64,000 bases of DNA, from contig CANMFE010000002.1 of NCBI GenBank assembly GCA_947497085.1, forward strand, positions 1 through 64,000. The letters are read 5' to 3'. Both the position numbers and the translations under genes were made by a program. This document shows, in pieces, positions 37,716-46,412 of the stretch; position 1 is the stretch's first letter; each line of letters starts with the position of its first letter. Under the pieces are notes generated by a model. The model was not told where the DNA came from. It made no database searches and was given only the letters and a program-made list of their open reading frames with translations. This DNA is from an uncultured Sphingomonadaceae bacterium. Its GTDB lineage: Bacteria > Pseudomonadota > Alphaproteobacteria > Sphingomonadales > Sphingomonadaceae.

Positions 37716-38117
37716 CTAGGAATTGCAGCGGTGCATTGCAAACCCCTTGCCCGGCTTTCCCCGTTATTCCAGGTAAAATTCCTGCAGGCGGATAGGTCAG
37801 CGCATAATAGTGCGGGGCTTTACTTCTGTGATTGCATAGAGTTAATCACCCGGTTAACATGGATTCAGGGCAAAAAAAGGGGGCCAGTGCGAACACTGGC
37901 CCCATAAAAGTTTTTAGGAGAGGATGCCTGAAAGGCGCATCCTATATGCAGTGGCACCTGTTTTTGTGCAAGTGCGAAAAGAACGAACTTAATTGCAAAA
38001 TATGCAATACTGGTCTAGCAAAACTGGGCCTTTGGCTTGAAGCAGCAATAAATATGATTTTGTGCAGCGCAATATTGCTGCAAATTTGTCAACCGTTGTC
38101 ACCTTAAGGAGCAGGAC
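37716..38117. other. Intergenic region between the AAA ATPase and LysR genes, with hairpins
   Basis: This stretch of about 400 bases has no convincing coding frame. It holds a strong 10-bp hairpin (37880-37903), an imperfect second hairpin at about 37920-37945 (AGGATGC ... GCATCCT), and short dyads close to lysR: TTGCA-N5-TGCAA near 37995-38010 and TGCAGC-N8-GCTGCA at 38063-38082. The latter could be a LysR-type autoregulatory site. A small RNA is possible, but I cannot define its ends. Confidence 0.45.
37880..37903. terminator. Strong hairpin with CGAA loop; terminator-like on both strands
   Basis: GGGGCCAGTG and CACTGGCCCC form a perfect 10-bp stem closed by CGAA. On the minus strand it is followed by a run of seven T (complement of 37872-37878). 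On the plus strand ATAAAAGTTTTT follows. It fits an intrinsic terminator, yet no annotated gene ends here, so it may end a small RNA or act in a leader transcript. Confidence 0.6.
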
Positions 38118-38996
38118 TTGCGCCGTTTACCCCCATTAAGATCGCTTGAGGCATTTGTCCGCGTGGCACGGCTCGGTTCTGCAAAGGCCGCGGCAAGCGA
38201 GCTGGCCCTGTCACCTTCAGCGCTCAGCCGCCGTATAGGCGCGCTTGAAGAATTTATGGGCAAGAAACTTTTTCGCCGCCAGAACCAGATTCTGACCTTG
38301 AATGATGAAGGCGAATCGCTGTTCAAAACCGTGGCCCCCGCGCTGGAGGGGCTGGCAGAGGCTGTACACAACCATATGGATGACAGCCGCAATATCCGCC
38401 TGCGTCTGGGCGTATTGCCATTATTCGCCAGCCAGCGGCTGTTCCCGCACCTGCCAGAACTTCGCCGCATGTATCCCCTGCTGCACATCGACACGGTTAC
38501 GACCGGGCATAGCGAAAACTTCCTGGGTGATACACTTGATGCCGCCATTATCCTTGCCAAACAGGTTGATCCGGCACTGCATTCGGTCAGGCTCGACCAT
38601 AATTTCGTCTACGCCATCGCATCGACAGAGCTGGCGGCAACGCTTGGCGACACACCCGATGTGGATTTATTGTCCAAACAGACATTCCTGATCCATGCCG
38701 ATATGCCCGAATCGTTTGAAAGCTGGAAAGAAGCGCTGGAGCTTACCAGCCTTACGCCAGCAGCGATCGACCATTTTGACAGCGGTCCGCTGATGCTGGA
38801 AGCGGCGGCACAGGGTCTGGGCATAGCCATTTTGCACGACGACCATTTGAGCCGCAGCCATGATGACCGGCTGGCACAGCTTTATGATGTGAAGGTGGAG
38901 AGCCCGTATAGCTACTGGTTCGTGTGTAAACCGCGCGCGCTGGAAACACGCGCCGTGCGGCTATTCCACAATTGGCTGGTCAAAGCCGAAATCTAG
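38118..38996 (+). CDS. LysR-family transcriptional regulator
   Basis: The 292-residue protein has an N-terminal winged HTH (1-62: LRSLEAFVRVARLGSAKAAASE, LSPSALSRRIGALEE) and a LysR substrate-binding domain (about 88-290) with RNIRLRLGVLPLFASQRLFPHLPEL. It resembles the GcvA/AmpR-like branch. The start is TTG 38118, supported by AAGGAG (38106-38111) six bases upstream. No divergent target gene of the usual kind is adjacent: upstream is the AAA ATPase more than 450 bases away, downstream a convergent cyclophilin gene. Targets are unknown. Confidence 0.9.
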   Translation: MRRLPPLRSLEAFVRVARLGSAKAAASELALSPSALSRRIGALEEFMGKKLFRRQNQILTLNDEGESLFKTVAPALEGLAEAVHNHMDDSRNIRLRLGVLPLFASQRLFPHLPELRRMYPLLHIDTVTTGHSENFLGDTLDAAIILAKQVDPALHSVRLDHNFVYAIASTELAATLGDTPDVDLLSKQTFLIHADMPESFESWKEALELTSLTPAAIDHFDSGPLMLEAAAQGLGIAILHDDHLSRSHDDRLAQLYDVKVESPYSYWFVCKPRALETRAVRLFHNWLVKAEI

Positions 38997-39000
38997 ACAC

Positions 39001-39039
39001 GAAAATGCCGCCCCTGCATCAGGCAGGAGCGGCATTTTC
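39001..39039. terminator. Bidirectional intrinsic terminator between lysR and the cyclophilin gene
   Basis: GAAAATGCCGC (39001-39011) pairs exactly with GCGGCATTTTC (39029-39039). After one mismatch CCTGC pairs with GCAGG, giving a long stem. The A-rich left edge and T-rich right edge suit termination from both sides, as expected between two converging genes. Confidence 0.85.
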
Positions 39040-39054
39040 AGATCCGTATGTAAA

Positions 39055-39501
39055 TTAACCGACTTTGGCGGATTTAATCACGCCGGGGTCCGCTGGCGGT
39101 TCGCCTTTGGGCAGCGCGTCAATATGTTCCATGCCGCTTTCGACCTGGCCCCATACCGTATATTGCCCGTCCAGGAATTCGGCATCGTCAAAACAGATAA
39201 AAAACTGGCTGTTCGCGCTGTTCGGATCCATCGTGCGCGCCATCGAGCAGGTGCCGCGCGTATGCGGCTCGCTGTTGAATTCCTGGTCCAGATCGGGCTT
39301 GTCGCTGCCGCCGATACCGGTGCCGTTCGGGCAGCCGCCCTGTGCCATAAAGCCGGGGATCACGCGGTGGAATTTGATGCCATCGTAAAAACCTTCGCTG
39401 GCTAGCTCCTTGATGCGCTCAACATGGTTGGGCGCAAGATCAGGGCGCAATTTGATGACAACATCGCCGCTGTCGAGATTAAGGGTCAGTGTATCGGACA
39501 T
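39055..39501 (-). CDS. Cyclophilin-type peptidyl-prolyl cis-trans isomerase
   Basis: The 148-residue protein is cytoplasmic, with no signal peptide from the chosen start ATG 39501 (MSDTLTLNLDSGDVVIKL). The longer frame to 39564 adds non-conserved residues. Cyclophilin motifs are present: YDGIKFHRVIPGFMAQGGCPNGTG with the catalytic Arg, the GTCSMARTMDPNSANSQFFI core and VWGQVESGMEHID. The GT between CPN and GIGG fits the short bacterial PpiB type. It should catalyse proline isomerisation of cytosolic proteins. Confidence 0.93.
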   Translation of the reverse strand: MSDTLTLNLDSGDVVIKLRPDLAPNHVERIKELASEGFYDGIKFHRVIPGFMAQGGCPNGTGIGGSDKPDLDQEFNSEPHTRGTCSMARTMDPNSANSQFFICFDDAEFLDGQYTVWGQVESGMEHIDALPKGEPPADPGVIKSAKVG

Positions 39502-39657
39502 TTTTCGGAAAATTCCTTTCATGGAAGTAAAACAATTGCAGCCGATATAGACATGCGCCTGCAAATGTCACGGGTCGAAGTGAGTCTTTCTTGCACTTTG
39601 TCCGTCATTCCGCCAAACACGGCCCAAGGGTTCACGGGATAGGAAAAGGGGCGCGTT

Positions 39658-41091
39658 ATGACAGATCAGCACGACAGCGACTTGTCCGATACGCTGCACC
39701 CCGAAGCAGCACAGGCCACGCCCACTCCTGACAATTTCGACGAAGACAATCGTCTGCGCCCGGAATTCGTGCGGCGGATTACAAAATCCCTGGAACAGGG
39801 CAATGGCGAACAGGCCTATGAGCTTGTCGAACCCTTGCACCCCGCCGATATTGCCGACCTTTTTGAGCTGGTTGACAAGGAATACCGGCCGCTGCTTGCC
39901 GCCGCTCTGTCCGACCTTATGGGCGCGGACGTTCTGGCCGAACTGAACGATTATGTGCGTGAAGATATCATCGACTTCCTGCCCGCAGAGCAGGTGGCCG
40001 ATTTTGCCGGCCAGCTGGAAACCGATGATGCCGTTGCGATTATCGAGGATCTGGACGATGATGAGCAGCAGGCCGTTCTGGCTGAGCTTGATGCCGAAGA
40101 CCGCGCGGCGATCGAAAGCGCGCTATCCTACCCGGAAGAATCGGCGGGCCGGCTTATGCAACGCGACCTGGTTGCCGTGCCGGAACATATGGCCGTCGGG
40201 CAACTGATAGACTATCTGCGCGAGCACCCTGAGCTGACCACGGAATTCTGGGAAATATTCGTGGTCGATCCCTCACATAAGCCTATCGGCGCGTGCCAGC
40301 TCAGCTGGATCATGCGCACCCCGCGCGAAGTGACGCTGGGCGATGTCATGAAACGTGACCAGACCCTGATCCCCGTTGATATGGATCAGGAGGAAGTCGC
40401 GCTGCGTTTCCAGAAATACGGGCTTATTTCCGCAGCTGTTGTCGATGAAAATGGCCGTCTGGTCGGGCAGGTTACGGTCGATGATATTATCCATATTGTG
40501 CAGGAAGAGGCGGGCGAGGATATCCTGCGCCTGTCGGGTGCGGGCGAAGGTGACATCAACGAACCGATCCGCGACAGTTACAGCTCGCGTGTCCGTTGGC
40601 TGATAGCCAATCTGGGTACCGCGCTGGTCGCCAGTTTTATCATCGCCATGTTTGGCGGTGCGATTGAAAAACTGGTGGCGCTGGCCGTGCTGATGCCGAT
40701 TGTCGCCTCCATTGGCGGAAATGCAGGCACACAGACCATGGCGGTCGCCGTGCGCGCGCTGGCCATGAACCAGCTCACAAAATCGAACACCCGGCGCATC
40801 GTGCTGCGCGAACTGCGCGTCGCTTTACTGAACGGGATTACCGTTGCGCTGCTCACCGGCGTGGGAACAGCGGCGGTATTTGGCGATGTAATGCTGGGCG
40901 TCGTGATTGCGCTGGCCATACTCATCAATATTATTGTGGCAGGTATGGCGGGCGTATTGGTGCCAGTGACACTGGAACGCATGAATCAGGACCCAGCGGT
41001 GGCATCTTCTGTATTCGTCACCATGATTACCGACTCCATGGGCTTTTTTGCATTCTTGGGTCTTGCGGTCGCAAGTGGGCTTGTGGGGTAG
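39658..41091 (+). CDS. mgtE: MgtE-family magnesium transporter
   Basis: The 477-residue protein has a cytoplasmic N-domain of superhelical repeats (about 50-160: LHPADIADLFELVDKEYR, LDDDEQQAVLAELD), paired CBS domains (about 160-290) and five TM helices in the last 180 residues. VASIGGNAGTQTMAVAVRALA is the MgtE pore signature, and the Asp in MITDSMGFFAFLG matches the conserved ion-binding Asp. Mg2+ binding to the N- and CBS domains gates the channel in characterised homologues. The length is normal for the family. The gene stands alone between a divergent cyclophilin gene and a DUF1489 gene. Confidence 0.95.
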   Translation: MTDQHDSDLSDTLHPEAAQATPTPDNFDEDNRLRPEFVRRITKSLEQGNGEQAYELVEPLHPADIADLFELVDKEYRPLLAAALSDLMGADVLAELNDYVREDIIDFLPAEQVADFAGQLETDDAVAIIEDLDDDEQQAVLAELDAEDRAAIESALSYPEESAGRLMQRDLVAVPEHMAVGQLIDYLREHPELTTEFWEIFVVDPSHKPIGACQLSWIMRTPREVTLGDVMKRDQTLIPVDMDQEEVALRFQKYGLISAAVVDENGRLVGQVTVDDIIHIVQEEAGEDILRLSGAGEGDINEPIRDSYSSRVRWLIANLGTALVASFIIAMFGGAIEKLVALAVLMPIVASIGGNAGTQTMAVAVRALAMNQLTKSNTRRIVLRELRVALLNGITVALLTGVGTAAVFGDVMLGVVIALAILINIIVAGMAGVLVPVTLERMNQDPAVASSVFVTMITDSMGFFAFLGLAVASGLVG

Positions 41092-41128
41092 ACTTGCCAT
41101 CAGCGCATCACTGTCCCACATTAATGGC

Positions 41129-41533
41129 ATGCCGCTTCATATGACAAAGATCGCGTTTCGCAGCGAAAGTCCGGCAACGCTGAGGCGTTGGCTGGAATCG
41201 CATGCCGAGCAGGGGGAAGCGCGGCTGACCACGCGTTATATGCCCAAGCGGCACACGGAAATGGAGGGCGGCTCGCTTTACTGGATACATACCAGCACGA
41301 TTGTCGGCCGCAGTCCGATCCTGGGCTTTATGGAAAATGGTGAAGGCAAACACTGGATACGCCTGGAACCTACCCTGATTGCCGTCCGCCCCGTCCCGCG
41401 CCGTGCGCATCAGGGGTGGCGCTATCTGGAACAGGCTGATGCCCCGCCTGACCTGAACAGCGTGGAAGCCGATGGGCGCGACAATATGCCGCCGCGTATG
41501 CTGGGCGAACTCACCAAGCTGGGGCTGGTATAA
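41129..41533 (+). CDS. DUF1489 family protein
   Basis: The 134-residue protein starts MPLHMTKIAFRSES, the standard N-terminus of alphaproteobacterial DUF1489 proteins. I therefore start it at 41129 and reject the longer frame to 41048, which overlaps mgtE. GGSLYWIHTSTIVGRSPILGF and RAHQGWRYLEQADAPPDL are conserved blocks. The protein is soluble. Its function is unknown. It is co-oriented with mgtE, 37 bases after it. Confidence 0.82.
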   Translation: MPLHMTKIAFRSESPATLRRWLESHAEQGEARLTTRYMPKRHTEMEGGSLYWIHTSTIVGRSPILGFMENGEGKHWIRLEPTLIAVRPVPRRAHQGWRYLEQADAPPDLNSVEADGRDNMPPRMLGELTKLGLV

Positions 41534-41605
41534 CCCGGCAGTGAATTGACTTGCAGCACAGGCCGCCCTGTTCTAGCGATGACAGCGCATAAAGGGGGGC
41601 AGCAT

Positions 41606-42397
41606 ATGACTGACAATGAAACAGCACACATCGCCGACGAAGCACCGACATCGGGCCAGAGCAGGTTCCCCACCATCTGGACCAGCGCCATCTGGCTCGC
41701 CTTGTTTTTCGGATTGCAGATTCTGTTCAGCATCATCGCTGTTTTCATTGCCCTGATCGGGTCAGCAGCAGAGGGCGGCATAACACCAGAACAAATGGGC
41801 AATATGGCTGCCGATCTGAAAGTTATTGCGCTGCCAACCATCTGGGCTCTCACCGCGTCCAATCTGGTCATTACGCTGGCTGCATTCTGGTTTATTAACC
41901 GCAAGCCTGAGCGGGTGCACGCCGTCGGGCTCGACCATTGGGGGCGTTACGGCATGGGCATGACCATATTGCTGACCATTGGCGTGCTGGGTGCGGCGAT
42001 GGCGTTCACCCATATCTATGCCACATATGCCATTCCCGATATCGAGGCGCAGGCCGCCATGAAGCGTCTGTTTGAGGCTATTCCTGACACAACCGGCAAC
42101 ACCATATTGCTATTTGTCGCGGTCGCCATATTGGCTCCCATAGCCGAGGAACTAGTATTTCGCGGTTTCCTGCAGAACAGCCTGATGCACCATATGCCGC
42201 CTTTTGCCGCTATTGCACTGGCATCGGTTATATTCGCTGCGATCCATTTCGATTTCTACGCCTTCCCCGCACTGGCGGCGCTGGGCGCGGCTTTCGGCTA
42301 TCTCTATTACAAAACAGGCTCGCTGCGGGTGAATATCGCGATGCATGTCATCAACAACGCGCTCGCGCTCGCCGTCCCTATGCTGGCGCCGCAATAA
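41606..42397 (+). CDS. CPBP-family intramembrane metalloprotease
   Basis: The protein has about 263 residues from ATG 41606, which follows AAAGGGGGG; the frame to 41546 adds a poor N-terminus. Six to seven TM helices are visible. The Abi/CPBP (CAAX protease-like) motif is intact: EELVFRGFLQNSL gives the catalytic EExxxR, and IFAAIHFDFYAF supplies the second-motif His. N-terminal residues 1-30 are hydrophilic. Substrates of bacterial CPBP proteases are mostly unknown. The 3' end overlaps the end of the convergent frnE-like gene by 20 bases. Confidence 0.88.
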   Translation: MTDNETAHIADEAPTSGQSRFPTIWTSAIWLALFFGLQILFSIIAVFIALIGSAAEGGITPEQMGNMAADLKVIALPTIWALTASNLVITLAAFWFINRKPERVHAVGLDHWGRYGMGMTILLTIGVLGAAMAFTHIYATYAIPDIEAQAAMKRLFEAIPDTTGNTILLFVAVAILAPIAEELVFRGFLQNSLMHHMPPFAAIALASVIFAAIHFDFYAFPALAALGAAFGYLYYKTGSLRVNIAMHVINNALALAVPMLAPQ

Positions 42398-43037
42398 CTT
42401 TCCGGATTACCTGCGCAAATGTTTCGGCATCCTGCGCACCGGGCACCATGAATTTCTCGGCGAAGATAATTGCGGGCACCCCGTTAATATCACGCTCACG
42501 CCAAAAATTCTGTTCGGCGCGCACCCGGACCGCGTGATCGACATCAGTGAACTTGGCACGCGCTTCTTCGCGGTCAAGCCCGACGCTTTGCGCTACATTG
42601 AGCAGCACTTCGCTGTCACTCACATCCCGGCCCTGCTGGAAATAGGCTGCAAACAGCGCCAGCTTCAGCTCGGTCTGTTTTGCGCCGCCCAGATCTTTCC
42701 CCACCCAGCTAAGCAGCAGGTGCGCCTTGAATGTGTTATAAATCCGTGCGTCCGGTGAATAGTTGAATTCGAAACCCAGCGCTGTCCCCGCGGCTGCAAT
42801 GCGTTGCCGTGCCTGTGCGCTCTGCTCCGCAGTGGACCCATATTTGCGCTGGATATGCTCGCCGCTATTCTCGCCCTCGGGCGGCATATCTGGATTAAGC
42901 TCAAACGGATGCCACAGGATATCAGGCTCAACTTCATCGCCCACAATTTCCAGCGCTTTCACAAGCTGCCGGTAGCCGATAATGCACCATGGGCACACCA
43001 CATCGGACACGATATCAATACGCAGTTTTTGGGTCAT
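42378..43037 (-). CDS. DsbA-family oxidoreductase (FrnE-like)
   Basis: The 219-residue protein starts TQKLRIDIVSDVVCPWCIIGYRQL, with the CPWC active site of the FrnE/2-hydroxychromene-2-carboxylate isomerase-like group of the thioredoxin fold and a helical insertion (about 60-150). GVPAIIFAEKFMVPGAQ contains the cis-Pro loop (V-P). There is no signal peptide, so this is a cytosolic disulfide oxidoreductase, unlike periplasmic DsbA. It converges on and overlaps the CPBP protease gene end. nudC lies 23 bases upstream in the same orientation. Confidence 0.9.
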   Translation of the reverse strand: MTQKLRIDIVSDVVCPWCIIGYRQLVKALEIVGDEVEPDILWHPFELNPDMPPEGENSGEHIQRKYGSTAEQSAQARQRIAAAGTALGFEFNYSPDARIYNTFKAHLLLSWVGKDLGGAKQTELKLALFAAYFQQGRDVSDSEVLLNVAQSVGLDREEARAKFTDVDHAVRVRAEQNFWRERDINGVPAIIFAEKFMVPGAQDAETFAQVIRKVIAAPA

Positions 43038-43060
43038 TGCTGTCTCCTGATTTAGTGCGT

Positions 43061-43954
43061 TTAACCGCGCGTGCTAAGCCAGTGCTCGAGCAGGTTGTGC
43101 GCAATGGCAAAAGGCGGCGGGGCGATAAACGGCGCGTCTGCATCTCCCGCCATCGCGGCGCGAACATCCGCTTCGCCGAACCAGCCTGCTTCCTCAATTT
43201 CGGTAGTGTCCAGCGTCAGTGCCGGGTCATCGCAGATGCTGGTGCAGGCGATCATGAGCGAGGACGGAAACGGCCATGGCTGGCTAGCAATATAGCGCAC
43301 ATCGCGCACCCTTATGCCTGCCTCTTCCCACAGTTCACGCGCCACGCCTTCCTCTATGCTTTCGCCCGGCTCAATAAAGCCTGCGAGCGCAGAGAAACGC
43401 TTGACCGGAAAACGCGGCTGGCGGCCCAGCAGCACCTTGCCATCATGCTCGGCGAGCATGATGGCCACCGGATCAACACGCGGAAAATGCTCTGCGCCGC
43501 AGCCGTCACTTTCCGTCAGGCAATGCCGCGCCCAACCACCCTTGGCAAGCACAGTCCGGTTACCGCAATTGGCACAAAAGCCATGCCGCATATGCCAGTC
43601 CACCACCGACCGCGCCCCGCCAAACAGCGCCAGCTGCTCGGGTGGCAGCGCCATCAGCCCCTGCCATAGCCGCGAATTTGCAGGCCCTGCATCGCCGCTG
43701 CCGCCTGTACGCACTTCGGCAAAACAGGGCGTCTCACCGTCCAGTCCCAGAAAAACGAGATCACTGTCTTCCGCCGCCTCGGCCAGGCTGCCCCACGCAA
43801 GGCCGCCATCGCAATCAAACTGCGGTTCCAGCCCATCCATTTTGAGCAGGCGGGCGCGCAATGTCATCAATCCGGCAAGCTTGTCCGGGTCCACGCGTAT
43901 CTGGTCAGCGCGTTCTATCGTCGCGCCGGTCAGGCCGGGAGTGGAAAAGGCCAT
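43061..43954 (-). CDS. nudC: NAD+ diphosphatase (NudC)
   Basis: The 297-residue protein has an N-terminal NUDIX-like domain, a zinc ribbon (FCANCGNRT, then HCLTESDGCG) and a C-terminal Nudix domain. The Nudix box is GFIEPGESIEEGVARELWEEAG, and the downstream NudC-specific motif SQPWPFPSSLM is present. It hydrolyses NAD(H) to NMN(H) and AMP and removes NAD caps from RNA in characterised homologues. It is followed by the frnE-like gene and preceded by the serine hydrolase gene six bases away, forming a leftward run of genes. Confidence 0.95.
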   Translation of the reverse strand: MAFSTPGLTGATIERADQIRVDPDKLAGLMTLRARLLKMDGLEPQFDCDGGLAWGSLAEAAEDSDLVFLGLDGETPCFAEVRTGGSGDAGPANSRLWQGLMALPPEQLALFGGARSVVDWHMRHGFCANCGNRTVLAKGGWARHCLTESDGCGAEHFPRVDPVAIMLAEHDGKVLLGRQPRFPVKRFSALAGFIEPGESIEEGVARELWEEAGIRVRDVRYIASQPWPFPSSLMIACTSICDDPALTLDTTEIEEAGWFGEADVRAAMAGDADAPFIAPPPFAIAHNLLEHWLSTRG

Positions 43955-43960
43955 GCGGGC

Positions 43961-45277
43961 TTACCCGCCCATCAGATCGCGATAGACAAGTTGGCCGAAT
44001 TCCTGCTGGAACGGATAGGTGTCGGCGGGCATATATTGCGTATAGCCGCCGGCGCGAAAGCCCCGCACATTGTCGACAAATGCCGCCGTGCCGGCAGCGC
44101 CGCCCCAGCCGAATGTGCCTTTCGGACTGGTCGGTGTGCCAAGCCCGACGCGCCCGCCCGCACCAAAGCCTTGCCCTGCAACCCATGTGCCTTTGGTTTG
44201 CGCGCCTTCAGGCAGGATATTGGACATGCCAAGCACAGCTGCACCCTCCGACATGATGCGCGTGCCGTCCAATGCGCCCTTGCCAAGCAGCATGGCGAGG
44301 AAACGGTCATAATCACGCGCGCTGCTGACCAGTCCGGCACCGCCAAAGGGGAAAGCGGGTTTTTCAAAATATATGCTGTCATTCGCAGGATCGATCGGGA
44401 ACAGTATAGGACCAAGCGGAGCATAGTTGGTGGTGAAACGCCCGGCTTCGCTTTCCGGCACCTGGAAAAACGTGCTGGTCATACCCAGCGGGTCGAACAT
44501 CCGGGTTTTCAGGAATTGGCCGAATTCCACGCCCGATGCCTGCTGAATAACATAACCGAGCAGGTCGAGGCTGATCGAATAGCTCCATTTCGCGCCCGGT
44601 TCGGCAATCAGCGGCAATGACGCAACACGGCGCGAAAATTCATCAATAGATGGCGTGGGCGCGGGTACCGGGAAACCGGGCAGCGTCTGCTTGCTGACCA
44701 CGCCGGGCGCAATGCCGAGCCGGTTATATTCATTCAGCAACGGCCCCTTGGTGATGATATTATAGCCCAGGCCCGCCGTATGGGTGAGCAAGTGACGCAC
44801 CGTCATCTGTGTCTTGGCCGGCACCGCGTCCAGGCTGTTGGCCGGGTCAGTCAGCACTTTCATATTGGCAAATTCGGGCAAAATGTCCGCGACCGGTGTG
44901 TCGAGCGTCAGCTTGCCTTCGTCGACCAGTATCATGGCCGCCATGCCGGTCACCGGCTTTGTCATCGAATATATCCGCCAGAGCGTGTCCTGATCCACCG
45001 AAACCGCGCTGTCAGTCGCCAATGTGCCACGGCTGATATATTGCGGCGCGCCTGCGCCAAAGCCGATCGCGGCCATCATCGACGCCACTTTTTTCTGCGC
45101 GACATAGCTTTCAATCTCCGCCGTCAGCAGCGGGAAAGCCGGTATGGATGTTTTCGCCGTAGCCAGCGAGCGCGCCGCATAGGCGGGCGAGGCGGCGAGC
45201 AGGCCCATCAGGCCTGCGGAACGCAGCAGGTGGCGGCGGCTTAGATTGGCGGTAATATCTTGCATCGGGTTTGGCAT
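43961..45277 (-). CDS. Exported serine hydrolase, class C beta-lactamase/esterase family
   Basis: The protein has about 438 residues from ATG 45277, which has GGAGAG four bases upstream. A Tat-type signal is likely: SRRHLLRSAGLMGLLAASPAYA. The beta-lactamase superfamily fold shows the nucleophile motif S-x-x-K in LWRIYSMTKPVTG (near residue 110) and a Tyr motif near KWSYSISLD. Near the C-terminus GWGGAAGTAAFVD replaces the KTG triad with the HxG/WGG-type motif common in esterases of this family. It is therefore more likely an esterase or peptidase than a penicillin-destroying enzyme. Substrate unknown. Confidence 0.86.
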   Translation of the reverse strand: MPNPMQDITANLSRRHLLRSAGLMGLLAASPAYAARSLATAKTSIPAFPLLTAEIESYVAQKKVASMMAAIGFGAGAPQYISRGTLATDSAVSVDQDTLWRIYSMTKPVTGMAAMILVDEGKLTLDTPVADILPEFANMKVLTDPANSLDAVPAKTQMTVRHLLTHTAGLGYNIITKGPLLNEYNRLGIAPGVVSKQTLPGFPVPAPTPSIDEFSRRVASLPLIAEPGAKWSYSISLDLLGYVIQQASGVEFGQFLKTRMFDPLGMTSTFFQVPESEAGRFTTNYAPLGPILFPIDPANDSIYFEKPAFPFGGAGLVSSARDYDRFLAMLLGKGALDGTRIMSEGAAVLGMSNILPEGAQTKGTWVAGQGFGAGGRVGLGTPTSPKGTFGWGGAAGTAAFVDNVRGFRAGGYTQYMPADTYPFQQEFGQLVYRDLMGG

Positions 45278-45300
45278 TTCACTCTCCAGTCTGCACATCT

Positions 45301-46398
45301 TTACGGATGCGCTTTTTGAATTTTTTCATAAGCCGTCACGGCCTTTGCAAACAAGGTTGGCAACCCCGCTTCCGTGATGTCGCCAAGCGGCCACCATTCC
45401 CCCGCATTCAGTGGCATATCGAAATCTTTACCGCGATAGACTGCCAAATCAAGGGTGAGCGCAAAATGTGTAAAGACATGCGTGACCGCGCCGGGCCATT
45501 TTTCCCAGGGACCATTCGGCAGAAGCCCGTCCGGCATATCGCCATTTCCGTTACGGCGCGCAGACCAATTGTCGGATGGCAGCGCACGCATTCCCGCCAG
45601 CATGCCGGTGTCCAGGCGCTCCACCAGCCAGATTTTATTTTTTCGCTCAATCCAGAAAACCGTGCCGCGCCGCACCGGCTTTTCCTTTTTGGGTGGCTTG
45701 ACCGGGAATGCTTCTGGTGTACCGTTTGCAGATGCTGCGCAATCCATGTGCAGCGGACAGAGCCCGCAGGCAGGTTCACGGACCGAACACAGGCCAGCCC
45801 CCAAATCCATCATCGCCTGCGCAAAATCACCAGCGCGAGTGTCAGGGGTAATGCTATCGGTGCGCGCACGAATTTCGGTGCGTGCGGCTGGCAGCGGCGT
45901 GGATATCGCGAACAACCGCGCCACCACGCGCTCAACATTGGCATCGACCACCACCGCACGCTGGCCAAAGGCAATCGCGGCAATCGCCGCAGCCGTATAG
46001 GGCCCGATGCCGGGCAGTTTCAGCAGTTCCGTTTCGGTATCGGGAAACTGCCCTTCATATTCCGTTGTCACCACCCGCGCGCATTTGAGCAGGTTGCGCG
46101 CCCGCGCGTAATAGCCAAGCCCCGCCCATGCCGCCATCACATCCGCATCATTTGCGGCGGCAAGCGCCTGCACATCCTTCCACCGCGCGGTGAATTTCGC
46201 AAAATAGGGTTTGACCGCCGCCACGGTCGTCTGTTGCAGCATGATTTCGGATAGCCAGACATGATAGGGATCTGCCCGGTTCTCTCCCGGCATTTTGCGC
46301 CATGGCAAGGTGCGGGCATGCATGTCATACCAGTCCAGCATGCGCGGCGCGGTGTCCTTTGACTTTTCCACAATCCCTGCTTTACCCTTGGCTATCAT
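45301..46398 (-). CDS. mutY: A/G-specific adenine DNA glycosylase (MutY)
   Basis: The protein has about 365 residues from ATG 46398 (MIAKGKAGIVEKSKD). The longer frame to 46539 would overlap the divergent gene and is rejected. The helix-hairpin-helix LLKLPGIGPYTAAAIAAIAFG is followed by the catalytic Asp of VVVDANVERV. SEIMLQQTTV is the conserved Glu/Gln motif. The 4Fe-4S ligands are in CSVREPACGLCPLHMDC with C-x6-C-x2-C-x5-C spacing. The C-terminal Nudix-like domain recognises 8-oxoG opposite A. It is divergent from the DUF721 gene, with only 14 bases between starts. Confidence 0.94.
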   Translation of the reverse strand: MIAKGKAGIVEKSKDTAPRMLDWYDMHARTLPWRKMPGENRADPYHVWLSEIMLQQTTVAAVKPYFAKFTARWKDVQALAAANDADVMAAWAGLGYYARARNLLKCARVVTTEYEGQFPDTETELLKLPGIGPYTAAAIAAIAFGQRAVVVDANVERVVARLFAISTPLPAARTEIRARTDSITPDTRAGDFAQAMMDLGAGLCSVREPACGLCPLHMDCAASANGTPEAFPVKPPKKEKPVRRGTVFWIERKNKIWLVERLDTGMLAGMRALPSDNWSARRNGNGDMPDGLLPNGPWEKWPGAVTHVFTHFALTLDLAVYRGKDFDMPLNAGEWWPLGDITEAGLPTLFAKAVTAYEKIQKAHP

Positions 46399-46412
46399 GG
46401 GGCGGCTATGCC

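Noticed and set aside
43961..45277. Antibiotic-resistance beta-lactamase
   Set aside because: The S-x-x-K nucleophile is present, but the C-terminal triad is WGG-like rather than KTG, as in family esterases.
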